A DNA stretch of 64,000 nt from Bradyrhizobium sp. CB3481 (GTDB lineage: Bacteria > Pseudomonadota > Alphaproteobacteria > Rhizobiales > Xanthobacteraceae): positions 4,794,501 to 4,858,500 of the forward strand of contig NZ_CP121647.1 in assembly GCF_029714305.1 (NCBI RefSeq). Direction: 5' to 3'. Shown here piece after piece: positions 1 to 8,597 of the stretch; positions within the stretch are counted from its first letter, which is position 1; every line of letters starts with the position of its first letter. The notes under the pieces were generated by a model. The model was not told the DNA's origin and made no database searches. It saw only the letters and a program-made list of their open reading frames with translations. The translations under genes were made by a program, and so were the position numbers.

Positions 1-206
1 GCGCGGAGCGCGCGAACCTCGTGTTCGGCTGGATCTTTGCCGGCCATCAACTCGGCGCGGGCACGGCCGCCTTCGGCGCCGGCCTGTCGCGGACGGTGCT
101 GCAGAGCTACCTGCCGGCGTTCTTCGTGGCGGGCGCACTCTGCGTGGTGGCAGCGTTGATCGTGCTGGCGATTGCACGGGTGCCGGCCAAGACTGCTGCT
201 GCGTAA
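1..206 (+). CDS. MFS transporter, C-terminal end (partial)
   Basis: Only the last 67 or so residues are in the window; the reading frame is open from base 3 and stops with TAA at 204-206. The fragment shows FGWIFAGHQLGAG followed by a hydrophobic stretch, LPAFFVAGALCVVAALIVLAIARV, typical of the final helix of a major facilitator superfamily permease. A helix-ending basic tail (RVPAKTAAA) follows. The substrate cannot be told from this fragment. It runs toward the convergent carboxyltransferase gene, separated by a palindromic repeat. Confidence 0.6.
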   Translation, partial: AERANLVFGWIFAGHQLGAGTAAFGAGLSRTVLQSYLPAFFVAGALCVVAALIVLAIARVPAKTAAA

Positions 207-216
207 CGACTGCTAT

Positions 217-307
217 AGGGTGGGCTGAGCGAAGCGAGCCCACCATCTCGCAGCTCGCGCGATGATGGATGGTGGGCACGTCGCTTTACGCGCCTTTGCC
301 CACCCTA
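217..307. repeat. Intergenic palindromic repeat, GTGGGC family copy 1
   Basis: The segment begins with agggtgggctgagcgaagcg and ends with tttgcccaccct, so its outer ends are inverted copies, with an inner hairpin gggct-gagcgaagc-gagccc. A related copy lies at 17831-17948. It fills the gap between two convergent genes and may act as a bidirectional transcription end. Confidence 0.6.
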
Positions 308-322
308 CGGCTCCGGTGCAAA

Positions 323-1882
323 TTACGGCCGCGTCGACATATTCGTCGGCGGACCCACCGTCCGGATCGGCTCCGCCAACCGCGCGAATTCGCAGAGCAG
401 CGAACGCGTCTTGCGCGGGTCGATCACCTCCTCGACCCAGAATTTTTCGGCCGAGCGGAATGGCGAGCGCAGTTTGTTGAGGCGGTCCTCGATCTCCTTC
501 AGCTTTGCAGTCGGATCCTCGGCCGCATCGATATCGGCGCGGTAGGCGGCCTCGATGCCGCCTTCCAGCGGCAGCGAGCCCCAATAGGCCGACGGCCAGG
601 CATAACGCATCGAATAGCGGTTGGCCGGCTGGTGGACGACACCGGCGACGCCGAACGCGTTGCGCACGATGATGGTGCACCAGGGAACGGTGGACTGGTT
701 GACCGCGGCCATCGCGCGCACGCCATGGCGGATGGTCGCCGACTTCTCGGCCTCGAGCCCGATCATGAAGCCGGGGCAGTCCATCAAATAGACGACCGGC
801 AGATGGAAGGTCTCGGCAAAGTCGACCCAGCGTACCACCTTCTGGCACGCCTCCGCCGTCCACGACCCGCCATAGTGGAAGGGATCGCTGGCCAGCAGCA
901 GCACCGCGCGGCCCTCAAACCGGGCTAGCCCGGTGATGATCGGGCGGCCGAAATTGGCATTGACCTCGAAGAACGAGCCCTTGTCGACGACGGCCTCGAT
1001 GATCGGGCGCATCTTGTAGACCTGGCGGCGGCTGCGCGGTACCGCCTTGAGCAGCGATTCTTCCTCGCGCTCAGGATCGTCATTGCACGGCGTGGTCGGC
1101 GGCAGGTCGTAGACTGATGAGGGCAGATAGGACAGGAAACGCCGGGCGCGCTCGAACGCCTCCTCCTCGGTATCGACCGCATCATCGACGCCGCCGGCGC
1201 GGGTCTGGATGTCAGCGCCGCCAAGCTCCGTCTTGGTGAGATCCTGGCCGAGGCGTTTCACGACCGGCGGGCCGGCGACGAACATCGCCGAATTCCGCGT
1301 CATGACGGAATAATGGCTGGCGGCCAGCCGAGCCGCGCCAAGGCCAGCGACCGAGCCGAGCCCGAGCGCGACCACGGGCACGCGCGCCATGTTGGCCGTC
1401 GTGAACCAGTACCAGCGCGTGCCGCCAACGCCGCCGGGCAGATTGGCCGCGCCGCGGGTCTCGATCGTCTTCACCGAGCCGCCGCCGCCGGAACCTTCAA
1501 TCACGCGGATGATCGGCAGGCGGAAATCATGTGCCATCTCCTCGGCCATCAGCGGCTTGGCCGAGATCGAGGCGTCGGCCGAGCCGCCGCGCACGGTGAA
1601 ATCGTCGCCGACCACGACTACGGTGCGGCCGTCGACCTTGCCGCGGCCGAACACGCAGTTGGCTGGCGTCAGGTGCTTCAGCTCGCTGTTTTCGTCGTAT
1701 TCGGCGATCCCGGAAATCGCGCCGATCTCGTGGAAGGTATTCTTGTCGATCAGTCTGTCGATACGCTCACGAACCGTAAGCCGGCCCTGGTCATGCTGGC
1801 GCTTGACCTTGTCAACGCCTCCCATCTCGCGCGCGAACGCTTCGCGCCGAGCGAGCTCGTCGAGCTCCGGCTTCCAGTTCAT
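323..1882 (-). CDS. Acyl-CoA carboxylase carboxyltransferase subunit (propionyl/methylmalonyl-CoA type)
   Basis: A 519-residue protein of the crotonase-fold carboxyltransferase family, which moves the carboxyl group between biotin and an acyl-CoA. The N-terminal half has GGSADASISAKP and an oxyanion-type glycine run (EGSGGGGS, then GGVGGTRWYW). The C-terminal half has the second glycine-rich pocket DCPGFMIG and FGVAGVVHQP. The length is usual for a PccB or methylmalonyl-CoA decarboxylase alpha subunit. I start it at ATG 1882 (MNWKPELDE); the open frame extends further upstream but there runs inside the regulator gene. It overlaps the end of the IclR gene by 71 bases. A biotin carrier is encoded divergently at 2921, yet no biotin carboxylase is seen. 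The acyl-CoA substrate is not determinable by reading. Confidence 0.88.
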   Translation of the reverse strand: MNWKPELDELARREAFAREMGGVDKVKRQHDQGRLTVRERIDRLIDKNTFHEIGAISGIAEYDENSELKHLTPANCVFGRGKVDGRTVVVVGDDFTVRGGSADASISAKPLMAEEMAHDFRLPIIRVIEGSGGGGSVKTIETRGAANLPGGVGGTRWYWFTTANMARVPVVALGLGSVAGLGAARLAASHYSVMTRNSAMFVAGPPVVKRLGQDLTKTELGGADIQTRAGGVDDAVDTEEEAFERARRFLSYLPSSVYDLPPTTPCNDDPEREEESLLKAVPRSRRQVYKMRPIIEAVVDKGSFFEVNANFGRPIITGLARFEGRAVLLLASDPFHYGGSWTAEACQKVVRWVDFAETFHLPVVYLMDCPGFMIGLEAEKSATIRHGVRAMAAVNQSTVPWCTIIVRNAFGVAGVVHQPANRYSMRYAWPSAYWGSLPLEGGIEAAYRADIDAAEDPTAKLKEIEDRLNKLRSPFRSAEKFWVEEVIDPRKTRSLLCEFARLAEPIRTVGPPTNMSTRP

Positions 1883-2786
1883 TCGTATCCTCCGTCTTGA
1901 TGACCTTATTGTTATGGACCGGGACCGGAAGCGGCTTTCTTTCGATTCGGCCGGGGAAGATGTCGCCCTCGCCGCCTTCGAGCAGGCTGCCGATCGCAGC
2001 GCCAAGCTCGATCATCTGCGGCGCCACTTCCCGGTGCAGCCGCTCCTCATCGAACATCGCGGACAGAAGGCCGATCGTCACGACGACAAAGGTTTGATAC
2101 TGCGGCGACCACACCGGCACCGCGCAGCCGTTGATGTGCGGGCTCCAGGTGCCGCAGCCGACGACATAGCCGCGTTCGCGTAAGTGGCGGCGGTTGTCTT
2201 CGATGCGCGACTTCAACTGTGCCGCAGCATCCGGAATCTCGCGCTCCATTTCGGCGATCAGGGCGTCGCCGACGTCGGTATCGAGCGCTGCGGTATAGGC
2301 GAAACCCGCCGCGGTGCTCGTCATCGAGATGCGGCTGCCGGTTCCCTCGTGCAGGCCGAGCGCGTTCGCTGCGCGCGCGAATTCGAAATAGACCAGATGA
2401 TAACGATCCGGAATCACGAAGCCGACGGTTCCAGGCAACTGATCGGCGACATCCTGAAGCCGCAGCCTGATCAGGTTCCGAAGCTGCAACCCCTTCATCA
2501 TCGAGGTGCTCATCGCCACGGCGCTGGGGCCGATGCGGTATTTCTGGTCGCGCGGCAGATAGACAAGCTGTCCCATCCGCGTCAGCGTGTGCGTCAGCCG
2601 TGATACCGTTGAGCGCGGCAGACCACAACGGCTGGAAATCTCCAGATTGCCGAGTCTCGCTTCATGACCCTCGAAGCAGCGCAGGACGTCGAACGCCCGC
2701 GAGACCACCTGGATCACATCCCCCTCGCCATTGAGGTCGCTGGCGAGCATTCCCTGCTTGCTAAGCCGTTCCGAGCGTCTTCCCAT
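1812..2786 (-). CDS. IclR family transcriptional regulator
   Basis: A 324-residue one-component regulator. The N-terminal winged helix-turn-helix covers roughly residues 25-85 (VIQVVSRAFDVLRCFEG, then CGLPRSTVSRLTHTL). The IclR effector domain follows, with STAAGFAYTAAL and the GYVVGCGTWSPHINGCAVPV stretch. I take ATG 2786 (MGRRSERL) as start because two in-frame ATGs further upstream would place the operator-like palindrome at 2800-2816 inside the gene. The 3' end, including a basic tail, overlaps the carboxyltransferase by 71 bases, so both are probably on one transcript. It likely controls that gene and the divergent biotin carrier/TRAP genes. The effector is unknown. Confidence 0.88.
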   Translation of the reverse strand: MGRRSERLSKQGMLASDLNGEGDVIQVVSRAFDVLRCFEGHEARLGNLEISSRCGLPRSTVSRLTHTLTRMGQLVYLPRDQKYRIGPSAVAMSTSMMKGLQLRNLIRLRLQDVADQLPGTVGFVIPDRYHLVYFEFARAANALGLHEGTGSRISMTSTAAGFAYTAALDTDVGDALIAEMEREIPDAAAQLKSRIEDNRRHLRERGYVVGCGTWSPHINGCAVPVWSPQYQTFVVVTIGLLSAMFDEERLHREVAPQMIELGAAIGSLLEGGEGDIFPGRIERKPLPVPVHNNKVIKTEDTNELEAGARRARSARSVRARDGRR

Positions 2787-2799
2787 TGTTATTGGCTCC

Positions 2800-2834
2800 A
2801 TTCCGCTCTGCGGAATAAAATTCCACTTGCAGAA
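2800..2834. promoter_or_regulatory. Putative IclR operator between divergent genes
   Basis: Positions 2800-2816 read ATTCCGC-TCT-GCGGAAT, a perfect 7-base inverted repeat with a 3-base spacer, the size and style of known IclR-family sites. A weaker copy, TTCCACTTGCAGAA, follows immediately at 2821-2834. The pair lies 14 bases upstream of the regulator start and 87 bases upstream of the biotin carrier start, suited to joint control of both directions. Confidence 0.6.
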
Positions 2835-2920
2835 CAAACTACCTCAGGCAATCTGCCGCCACAACAAAAAGCCGTTCACGAGGACAGCCAGTCCGTCAGA
2901 CGGTCCTTGGGAGAACGGAA

Positions 2921-3142
2921 ATGCCAGACATCAAAATTGTCACTGAAGTCGCCGGACGCGTGTGTGCGCTACCCATTGCAACCGGTAGCAATGTCGGCGA
3001 TGGCGACGAGGTCGCTTTCGTCGAAGCGATGAAGATGGAAATTCCGGTTACGTCGACGGCAGCAGGAAAGATCAAGGCGATACTGGTCAAGCTCGACGAC
3101 GTCATTGCCGAAGGACAGGTGGTTGCGATCATCGAAGCTTAA
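2921..3142 (+). CDS. Stand-alone biotin carboxyl carrier protein (biotinyl/lipoyl domain)
   Basis: A 73-residue protein consisting only of a biotinyl domain. The biotinylation motif EAMKMEI is centred at about residue 37, with the modified lysine between two methionines. Flanking glycines (GDGDEVAFVEAMKM and AAGKIKAI) form the usual flattened barrel. It would carry carboxybiotin to the carboxyltransferase at 323-1882, which shares its regulatory region. The usual partner, biotin carboxylase, is missing here. The reaction could be a carboxylation using a carboxylase encoded elsewhere, or a decarboxylation. A lipoyl role is unlikely given the MKM context. Confidence 0.88.
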   Translation: MPDIKIVTEVAGRVCALPIATGSNVGDGDEVAFVEAMKMEIPVTSTAAGKIKAILVKLDDVIAEGQVVAIIEA

Positions 3143-3300
3143 CGAGATCGCGGCATAGAACGACTCGCAACAAGTTTCCGCGACAATCTGTCCAGCCTAG
3201 ATGTTTAGTCGTAAGCACCTAACGTTGCCATCGCAAGCGGCCGATGACATGATTGACGGTAACGAGATATCTCGCATCGCGAAGCCAATCTGAGGGGAAA

Positions 3301-4464
3301 ATGATGATTCATCGCTTGAAGGCGCCGGCGCTGGCACTGGCAGGCATCTCGTGGCTGACCTTGTCCGCGGCCTATGCCGAGGACGTCAAGCTGCCGCCGA
3401 CCATGGTCGTCACCGCCTATGACACCGGCACCGCGGGCTTCAACATCGCTGTCGGCGTCGGCAAGATGATGAAGGACAAGTACGGCACCGATGTGCGCGT
3501 GCTGCCCGCCGGCAACGACGTGGCCCGGCTGGCGCCGCTCCGCGCCAAGCGCGCGGCGATGTCCGCAATGGGTTCCGGCACCTATTTCGCCCAGGAAGGC
3601 GTGTTCGAGTTCGGCACCAAGGAATGGGGACCGCAACCGCTGCAACTTGTATTGTCGTCGGTCGACTGCAACGCCGGCTCGCTTGGCGTCGCCAAGGACA
3701 CCGGGGTCACCGAGATCAAGCAGCTCAAGGGCAAGCGCGTCGGCTTCGTGGTCGGCTCGCCGGCGCTGAACCAGAACGCGCTGGCGATCCTGGCATTCGG
3801 CGACCTCAAGCAGAGCGACGTCAAGATCGTCGAGTTCTCGAGCTATGGCGCGATGTGGAAAGGCATGATCAACAACGACGTCGACGCCGCCTTCGCCACC
3901 ACCATCACCGGCCCGGCGAAGGAGTTGGAGACATCGCCGCGCGGCATCGTCTGGCCGCCTTTGCCCCCGGGTGACAAGGCCGGCTGGGAGCGTGTGAAAA
4001 AGGTCGGCTCGTTCTTCTTCCCGCATGTTGCGACCTGCGGCGCCGGCATCTCCAAGGACAAGCCGGTCGAGCTCGGCAACTACCCCTACCCGATCTTCAT
4101 GGTTTATGGGACGCTGCCCGAGGCCGACGTCTACGCCATCACCAAGGCGATGATCACCGGCTATGACGCCTACAAGGATTCCGCGCCGGGTGCGGCGGGC
4201 CTTGGGGCTGACCGTCAGACCAAGAACTGGGTGGTGCCGGTGCATCCGGGCGCCGCGAAGGCGCTGAAGGAGGCCGGTCAGTGGACCGATGCCCAGGAAG
4301 CCCACAACAAGGAGCTGTTGAAGCGCCAGCAGGTTCTGGCGGCGGCATGGACCGACTATGGCAAGTCCAATCCGCCATCGGACGACAAGGCGTTTCTCGA
4401 CGGCTGGATGAAGGCACGTGCGGCGGCGCTGGCCAAGGCGAACATGCCGAACGGATTTGAATAA
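3301..4464 (+). CDS. TAXI-family TRAP transporter solute-binding protein
   Basis: A 387-residue periplasmic binding protein. It has a signal peptide of about 24 residues ending in LSAAYA, followed by mature EDVKLPPTMVVTAYDTGTAG and a TAXI-type core (DVRVLPAGNDVARLAPLRAKRAAM). I chose ATG 3301 because gagggg lies just upstream at 3292-3297; an earlier in-frame start at 3253 would disrupt the signal peptide. The fused TRAP permease starts 50 bases downstream, so the two form one tripartite importer. The TAXI group often takes up carboxylates or amino acids. The glutaminase two genes on hints at glutamine or glutamate, but that is inference. Confidence 0.88.
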   Translation: MMIHRLKAPALALAGISWLTLSAAYAEDVKLPPTMVVTAYDTGTAGFNIAVGVGKMMKDKYGTDVRVLPAGNDVARLAPLRAKRAAMSAMGSGTYFAQEGVFEFGTKEWGPQPLQLVLSSVDCNAGSLGVAKDTGVTEIKQLKGKRVGFVVGSPALNQNALAILAFGDLKQSDVKIVEFSSYGAMWKGMINNDVDAAFATTITGPAKELETSPRGIVWPPLPPGDKAGWERVKKVGSFFFPHVATCGAGISKDKPVELGNYPYPIFMVYGTLPEADVYAITKAMITGYDAYKDSAPGAAGLGADRQTKNWVVPVHPGAAKALKEAGQWTDAQEAHNKELLKRQQVLAAAWTDYGKSNPPSDDKAFLDGWMKARAAALAKANMPNGFE

Positions 4465-4514
4465 TACTGCTTAACTCTTCGCTCAAATCGTAGGCGAGCA
4501 GCGTCTCGGGGGAA

Positions 4515-6581
4515 ATGATGTCACCTTCTGCGAGCGACAGCACCGTCGCGCCGACAAAACGCGTCGAGTTCGACGACCCCCATGCCAACATGCAGGAAGC
4601 CGAAGTCACGCGCGTGCGAACGCTGCGCGGCGCGTGGCGCTGGGCGCTCGTGGTTGCGACCGCGGTAACCATCCTGCTGTGCATCAACCAGCAATTCTCG
4701 CTGCGCTTCTTCATAGGCTATACCCAGCTCAACACCGAGTATTTCTACCTCCTGATCGCGCTGATGCTGCCGTTCACGTTCCTGATCTTCCCGGGAACGG
4801 AGAGTGCGCCACTGGATCGCGTTCCCTGGTACGACATATTGCTTTTTGTCGTGACCTTCGCTTGCGCTATTCTTCTGATGCGCAGCGTCCGCAAGGCGGC
4901 GGAAGCCGGCTGGGAATTTGGCGGCGCGCCCACCCAGGTGATCGTGGCCGGTGTCATCATGTGGGTGGTTCTAATGGAGGCGTTGCGCCGCACCGGCGGC
5001 TGGAGCCTCTTGCTCAGCGTGCTGCCCTTTACGGTTTATCCCCTGTTCGCCGATGCGAGCTGGCTCGGGCCGTTCCGCGGGACCCAATCGACCCTCGAGC
5101 AGGCGACCTCCTATCACGTGCTGTCGGGCGAAAGCCTGCTCGGGATCCCGATCCAGGCCTTCGCCGATACCGTGATCGGCTTTCTTGTATTCGGCACCGC
5201 ACTGATGATGACGGGTGCCGGAAAGTTCTTCATCAACCTGGCATTCGCCCTGTGCGGTACGTTCCGCGGGGGCGCCGCGAAGGTATGCATCTTCGCCTCC
5301 GGCCTGCTCGGCATGATGTCAGGCTCGATCATCTCCAACGTGCTGACCGCGGGCACCATGACCATTCCGGTCATGAAGAAGAGCGGTTTCCGTGCCTCCT
5401 ATGCAGGTGCAATCGAAGCCTGCGCCTCGACCGGGGCCGTGCTGGCGCCGCCGGTGATGGGTGCGACCGCCTTCGTGATCGCGCAATTCCTCAATGTCAG
5501 CTATGCCGACGTCGCCCTTGCTGCAGTCATTCCGGCCGCACTCTACTATGTCGGCCTGTTCATGCAGGTGGATTCCTATGCCGCCCGCCACGGTCTAAAA
5601 GGCATTCCGCGCGCCGAACTGCCTAGGGTCTGGGATACGATCAAGGACGGCTGGTACTACGTCTTCGTGATCGCGCTCCTGATCGTCATGCTGTTGTACT
5701 TCAAGCGCGAGAGCCATGCACCGTTCTACGCCACCGCGCTGCTGCTGGTGCTGAACCAGTTCTTCTCCAAGGACACGCGCTGGACGCTTGGAACCATCAA
5801 CAAGTTCCTCGAGGTCAATGGCCGCACCTTTGTCGAACTGGTCGGCATCCTGGCCGGTTGCGGTCTTCTGATCGGCGCGTTCTCGATGACCGGCGTGGTC
5901 TCCAGTCTGGCCAACGACCTGCTGCGGATCGCCGGCGACAACGCGTTCCTGCTGCTGGCGATGTGCGCCTTCACCAGCCTGGTGCTCGGGCTCGGGTTGA
6001 CGACGACGGCCTGCTACATCTTCCTGGCCATCCTGGTCGCGCCCGCGCTGGAGAAGCTCGGCCTTAATCGCATGGCCGTGCACATGTTCATCTTCTACTG
6101 GGGCATGCTGTCGTCGATCACGCCACCTGTCGCCATCGCCTCCTTTGCCGCGGCCGGCATCGCCGGCTCGCCGGCGATGAAGACCGGGTGGGAATCGATG
6201 TGGGTCGGCAGCATCATCTATTTCATCCCGTTCTTCTTCGTGCTGAACCCGGCGCTGGTGTTGCAGGGACCAAGCCCGTATCTCGAAGCCCTCGGCTTGA
6301 TGGCTCTTGCCGGCGTCGGCACGCTGTTCATCTGCGGTGGCATTCAGGGCTACCAGGCCTTTGTCGGCGACCTCCGCGGCGCCGGCACGTTGGAATGGCC
6401 GCTACGGGTCCTGCTCGTGATCGGCGGCTTTGTGATCGCGACGCCCGGCGGCGGGATCATGCCGCTGTCGCAAATGCAGGTGACAATGCTCGGCCTCGCC
6501 ATCCTCATCCCCACGGTGCTGGTCGCGCTCGTCCTGATACGACGCCAAGCACCGGTGGCGAAGCAGTTGCACGCTCCCTGA
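4515..6581 (+). CDS. TRAP transporter permease, fused small and large subunits
   Basis: A 688-residue, very hydrophobic inner-membrane protein of the DctQM-fusion type found with TAXI binding proteins. The first helices (for example ALVVATAVTILLCI and LLIALMLPFTFLIF) correspond to the small Q subunit. The remainder is the large M subunit, with ASGLLGMMSGSIISNVLTAGTMTIP, GAIEACASTGAVLAPPVMGATAFV and, late on, FYWGMLSSITPPVAIASFAAAGIAG. It would import the substrate by a sodium or proton gradient. The start ATG 4515 follows cgggggaa. The glutaminase gene begins 22 bases after its stop, suggesting one transcript. Confidence 0.9.
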   Translation: MMSPSASDSTVAPTKRVEFDDPHANMQEAEVTRVRTLRGAWRWALVVATAVTILLCINQQFSLRFFIGYTQLNTEYFYLLIALMLPFTFLIFPGTESAPLDRVPWYDILLFVVTFACAILLMRSVRKAAEAGWEFGGAPTQVIVAGVIMWVVLMEALRRTGGWSLLLSVLPFTVYPLFADASWLGPFRGTQSTLEQATSYHVLSGESLLGIPIQAFADTVIGFLVFGTALMMTGAGKFFINLAFALCGTFRGGAAKVCIFASGLLGMMSGSIISNVLTAGTMTIPVMKKSGFRASYAGAIEACASTGAVLAPPVMGATAFVIAQFLNVSYADVALAAVIPAALYYVGLFMQVDSYAARHGLKGIPRAELPRVWDTIKDGWYYVFVIALLIVMLLYFKRESHAPFYATALLLVLNQFFSKDTRWTLGTINKFLEVNGRTFVELVGILAGCGLLIGAFSMTGVVSSLANDLLRIAGDNAFLLLAMCAFTSLVLGLGLTTTACYIFLAILVAPALEKLGLNRMAVHMFIFYWGMLSSITPPVAIASFAAAGIAGSPAMKTGWESMWVGSIIYFIPFFFVLNPALVLQGPSPYLEALGLMALAGVGTLFICGGIQGYQAFVGDLRGAGTLEWPLRVLLVIGGFVIATPGGGIMPLSQMQVTMLGLAILIPTVLVALVLIRRQAPVAKQLHAP

Positions 6582-6603
6582 TTGCGTTGCACAAGAGGAG
6601 GCG

Positions 6604-8463
6604 ATGAAACCGTTGCCTCCTCCGTTCCAGGCCGCGCCCGCGGTCTGGACCCGTTCAAAGCCGCCCTTGCTGCGGTTCCTGACCGCCTGCCACGAAGACT
6701 TCACGCCCGAGACCAACGGCGCGATCGCCGACTACATTCCGGAGCTCGGCAAAGCCAACCCCGACCATTTCGGCATCAGCCTCGCCACGCTCGACGGTCA
6801 TGTCTATGAGGTCGGCGACACCCAGGTCCCCTTCACCATCCAGTCGATGTCAAAACCGTTCGTGTTCGCGTTGGCGCTGGACACGCTCGGCGCGGCCGGG
6901 GTCGAAAGCGTGATCGGCGTCGAGCCCTCCGGCGATCCCTTCAACTCAATCCGTCTCAACGCCGAAAACCATCCGTTCAATCCGATGGTCAATGCCGGCG
7001 CCATCGCCTGCTCCGGCTTGATCCACGAGGCCAAGGGCGACGCCGCGTTCGAGCATATCAGGCAGGCGCTGGGCCGCTTTGCCGGCCGCGAGCTCGACGT
7101 GGACGAGGCCGTCTATGCTTCCGAAAGCGCAACCGGCGACCGCAACCGCGCGATCGGTTATCTGCTGCGCACCAATGCCGTCATCAAGGAGAATGTGGCT
7201 GAGGTGCTGGAGGTCTATTTCAGGCAATGCGCCGTCCTCGTAACGGCGCGCGATATCGCTGTGATGGCGGCGACGCTCGCCAACCGCGGCATCAATCCGG
7301 TGACCGGTGAGCGGGTGATGAGCGCCTACGCCATCTCGCGGACGCTCTCGGTGATGACGAGTTCCGGCATGTACGACTATGCCGGCGAATGGATCTACCG
7401 GGTCGGCATCCCCGCCAAGAGCGGCGTCGGCGGTGGCATCCTCGCCGCGCTCCCGGCCCGGCTCGGGCTCGGCAGCTATTCGCCAAAGCTCGACAAGCAT
7501 GGCAACAGCGTGCGCGGCATCAAGGTCTGCGAGGCGCTTTCGGCGCATTACGACCTGCATATGCTCAACCGCAGCGACGATGCCCGCAACAGCATCATCG
7601 CCGATTACGACATCGGCAACTCCCCTTCGCGGCGGGTGCGCCGCGCGCAGGAACAGGAGATCCTCGCCGCGCACCACCAGGACGTTCGCGTGATCGAGCT
7701 GGTCGGGACGCTGTCGTTCTCCAATGTCGACTACGTCTCGCGCCAGCTTGCGGCGAGGCCGCGCCCACAGCTCGTCATTTTCGACCTGCGCCGCGTCACC
7801 GCCATGACGCGCGCCGGCGCCCGCCTGCTCGCCGAGGAATTCCGCGAGCTCGCCGCGCATCACGTCACCGTCATTCTATCTGGCATCCGCCGCGCCTCAC
7901 CGGACTGGCAGATGCTCGCGGAGTGGACGGAGGGACTGACCAACATCCGCAACTACTATTTGCTCGACGCTGCGATCGAATGGGCGGAAGACCAGGTCGT
8001 GTACCGCTATGGCGGCGCCATCGACTTCTTCGAGGCAACCGAGCTCTCTGAACAGTCGCTGCTCGCGGGCCTGACGGACGAGGAACTGACCGATCTCACC
8101 TCACTTGCATCGATCAGAACCTATCAGGCCAATGAGAAGATCATCGCCGCCGGCGACCCGGCCGACTCGCTGTTTTTTCTCAGGAGCGGCGTGGTCCATG
8201 TCACCCTACCCGACGGCATCCGCCTGGCGACGCTGACGGCCGGAATGCCCTATGGCGAAATGGCGCTGTTGGAGCCGCGCCGCTCGGCCGACGTCTTCGC
8301 TGACATGGCCGCCACTGCGTATGAGATCCCACTGCGCGATTTCGAACGTTTTCGCAAACAGCATCCGCGCGCCGGCGAGCGGATCATGCGCAATCTTGCG
8401 CAGCTATTGGCCGATCGGCTGATCATGGCCAATGCCAGGCTGAACCTGCTGACGTCGGGGTAA
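6604..8463 (+). CDS. glsA: Glutaminase A fused to STAS and cyclic-nucleotide-binding domains
   Basis: A 619-residue three-domain protein, about twice the normal glutaminase length. Residues 20-330 are a serine-dependent glutaminase, with the catalytic S81-x-x-K84 in QSMSKPF, ENHPFNPMVNAGAI at 121-134, and a conserved glycine-rich AKSGVGGGI at 271. It would hydrolyse glutamine to glutamate and ammonia. Residues 358-455 resemble a STAS domain, but the usual phospho-serine loop reads MTRAG (401-405). Residues 485-600 are a cNMP-binding fold with the phosphate cassette YGEMALLEPRRSA (550-562), keeping Glu552 and Arg560. Activity may therefore respond to cAMP or cGMP. It follows the TRAP permease by 22 bases, with aagaggag upstream of the ATG. 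Confidence 0.9.
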   Translation: MKPLPPPFQAAPAVWTRSKPPLLRFLTACHEDFTPETNGAIADYIPELGKANPDHFGISLATLDGHVYEVGDTQVPFTIQSMSKPFVFALALDTLGAAGVESVIGVEPSGDPFNSIRLNAENHPFNPMVNAGAIACSGLIHEAKGDAAFEHIRQALGRFAGRELDVDEAVYASESATGDRNRAIGYLLRTNAVIKENVAEVLEVYFRQCAVLVTARDIAVMAATLANRGINPVTGERVMSAYAISRTLSVMTSSGMYDYAGEWIYRVGIPAKSGVGGGILAALPARLGLGSYSPKLDKHGNSVRGIKVCEALSAHYDLHMLNRSDDARNSIIADYDIGNSPSRRVRRAQEQEILAAHHQDVRVIELVGTLSFSNVDYVSRQLAARPRPQLVIFDLRRVTAMTRAGARLLAEEFRELAAHHVTVILSGIRRASPDWQMLAEWTEGLTNIRNYYLLDAAIEWAEDQVVYRYGGAIDFFEATELSEQSLLAGLTDEELTDLTSLASIRTYQANEKIIAAGDPADSLFFLRSGVVHVTLPDGIRLATLTAGMPYGEMALLEPRRSADVFADMAATAYEIPLRDFERFRKQHPRAGERIMRNLAQLLADRLIMANARLNLLTSG

Positions 8464-8469
8464 ACTTCC

Positions 8470-8587
8470 GTGTCCCGGACGCGGTGCAGCGTTCTTCACG
8501 CTGCTCCGCAGAGCCGGGACCATCACCCGCCGCAGTGGACCCCGGATCAGCAGCGCATCGCTCCGCGCTGCGCAGCGTCCGGGGAAC
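8470..8587. repeat. Intergenic palindromic repeat, GTGTCCCGG family copy 1
   Basis: Begins gtgtcccggacgcggtgcag and ends gcgtccggggaac, so the ends are inverted relative to each other, and internal pieces (gcagcgttcttcacgctgc) fold back too. A sister copy is at 22930-23089. It sits between the convergent glutaminase and Tex genes and may serve as a two-way terminator. Confidence 0.6.
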
Positions 8588-8597
8588 GCCCAGGCAC

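Noticed and set aside
3143..3300. Riboswitch or second IclR site ahead of the TAXI gene
   Set aside because: Only a loose TTTCCGCG half-site is present, with no paired arm or conserved leader structure that I could recognise.
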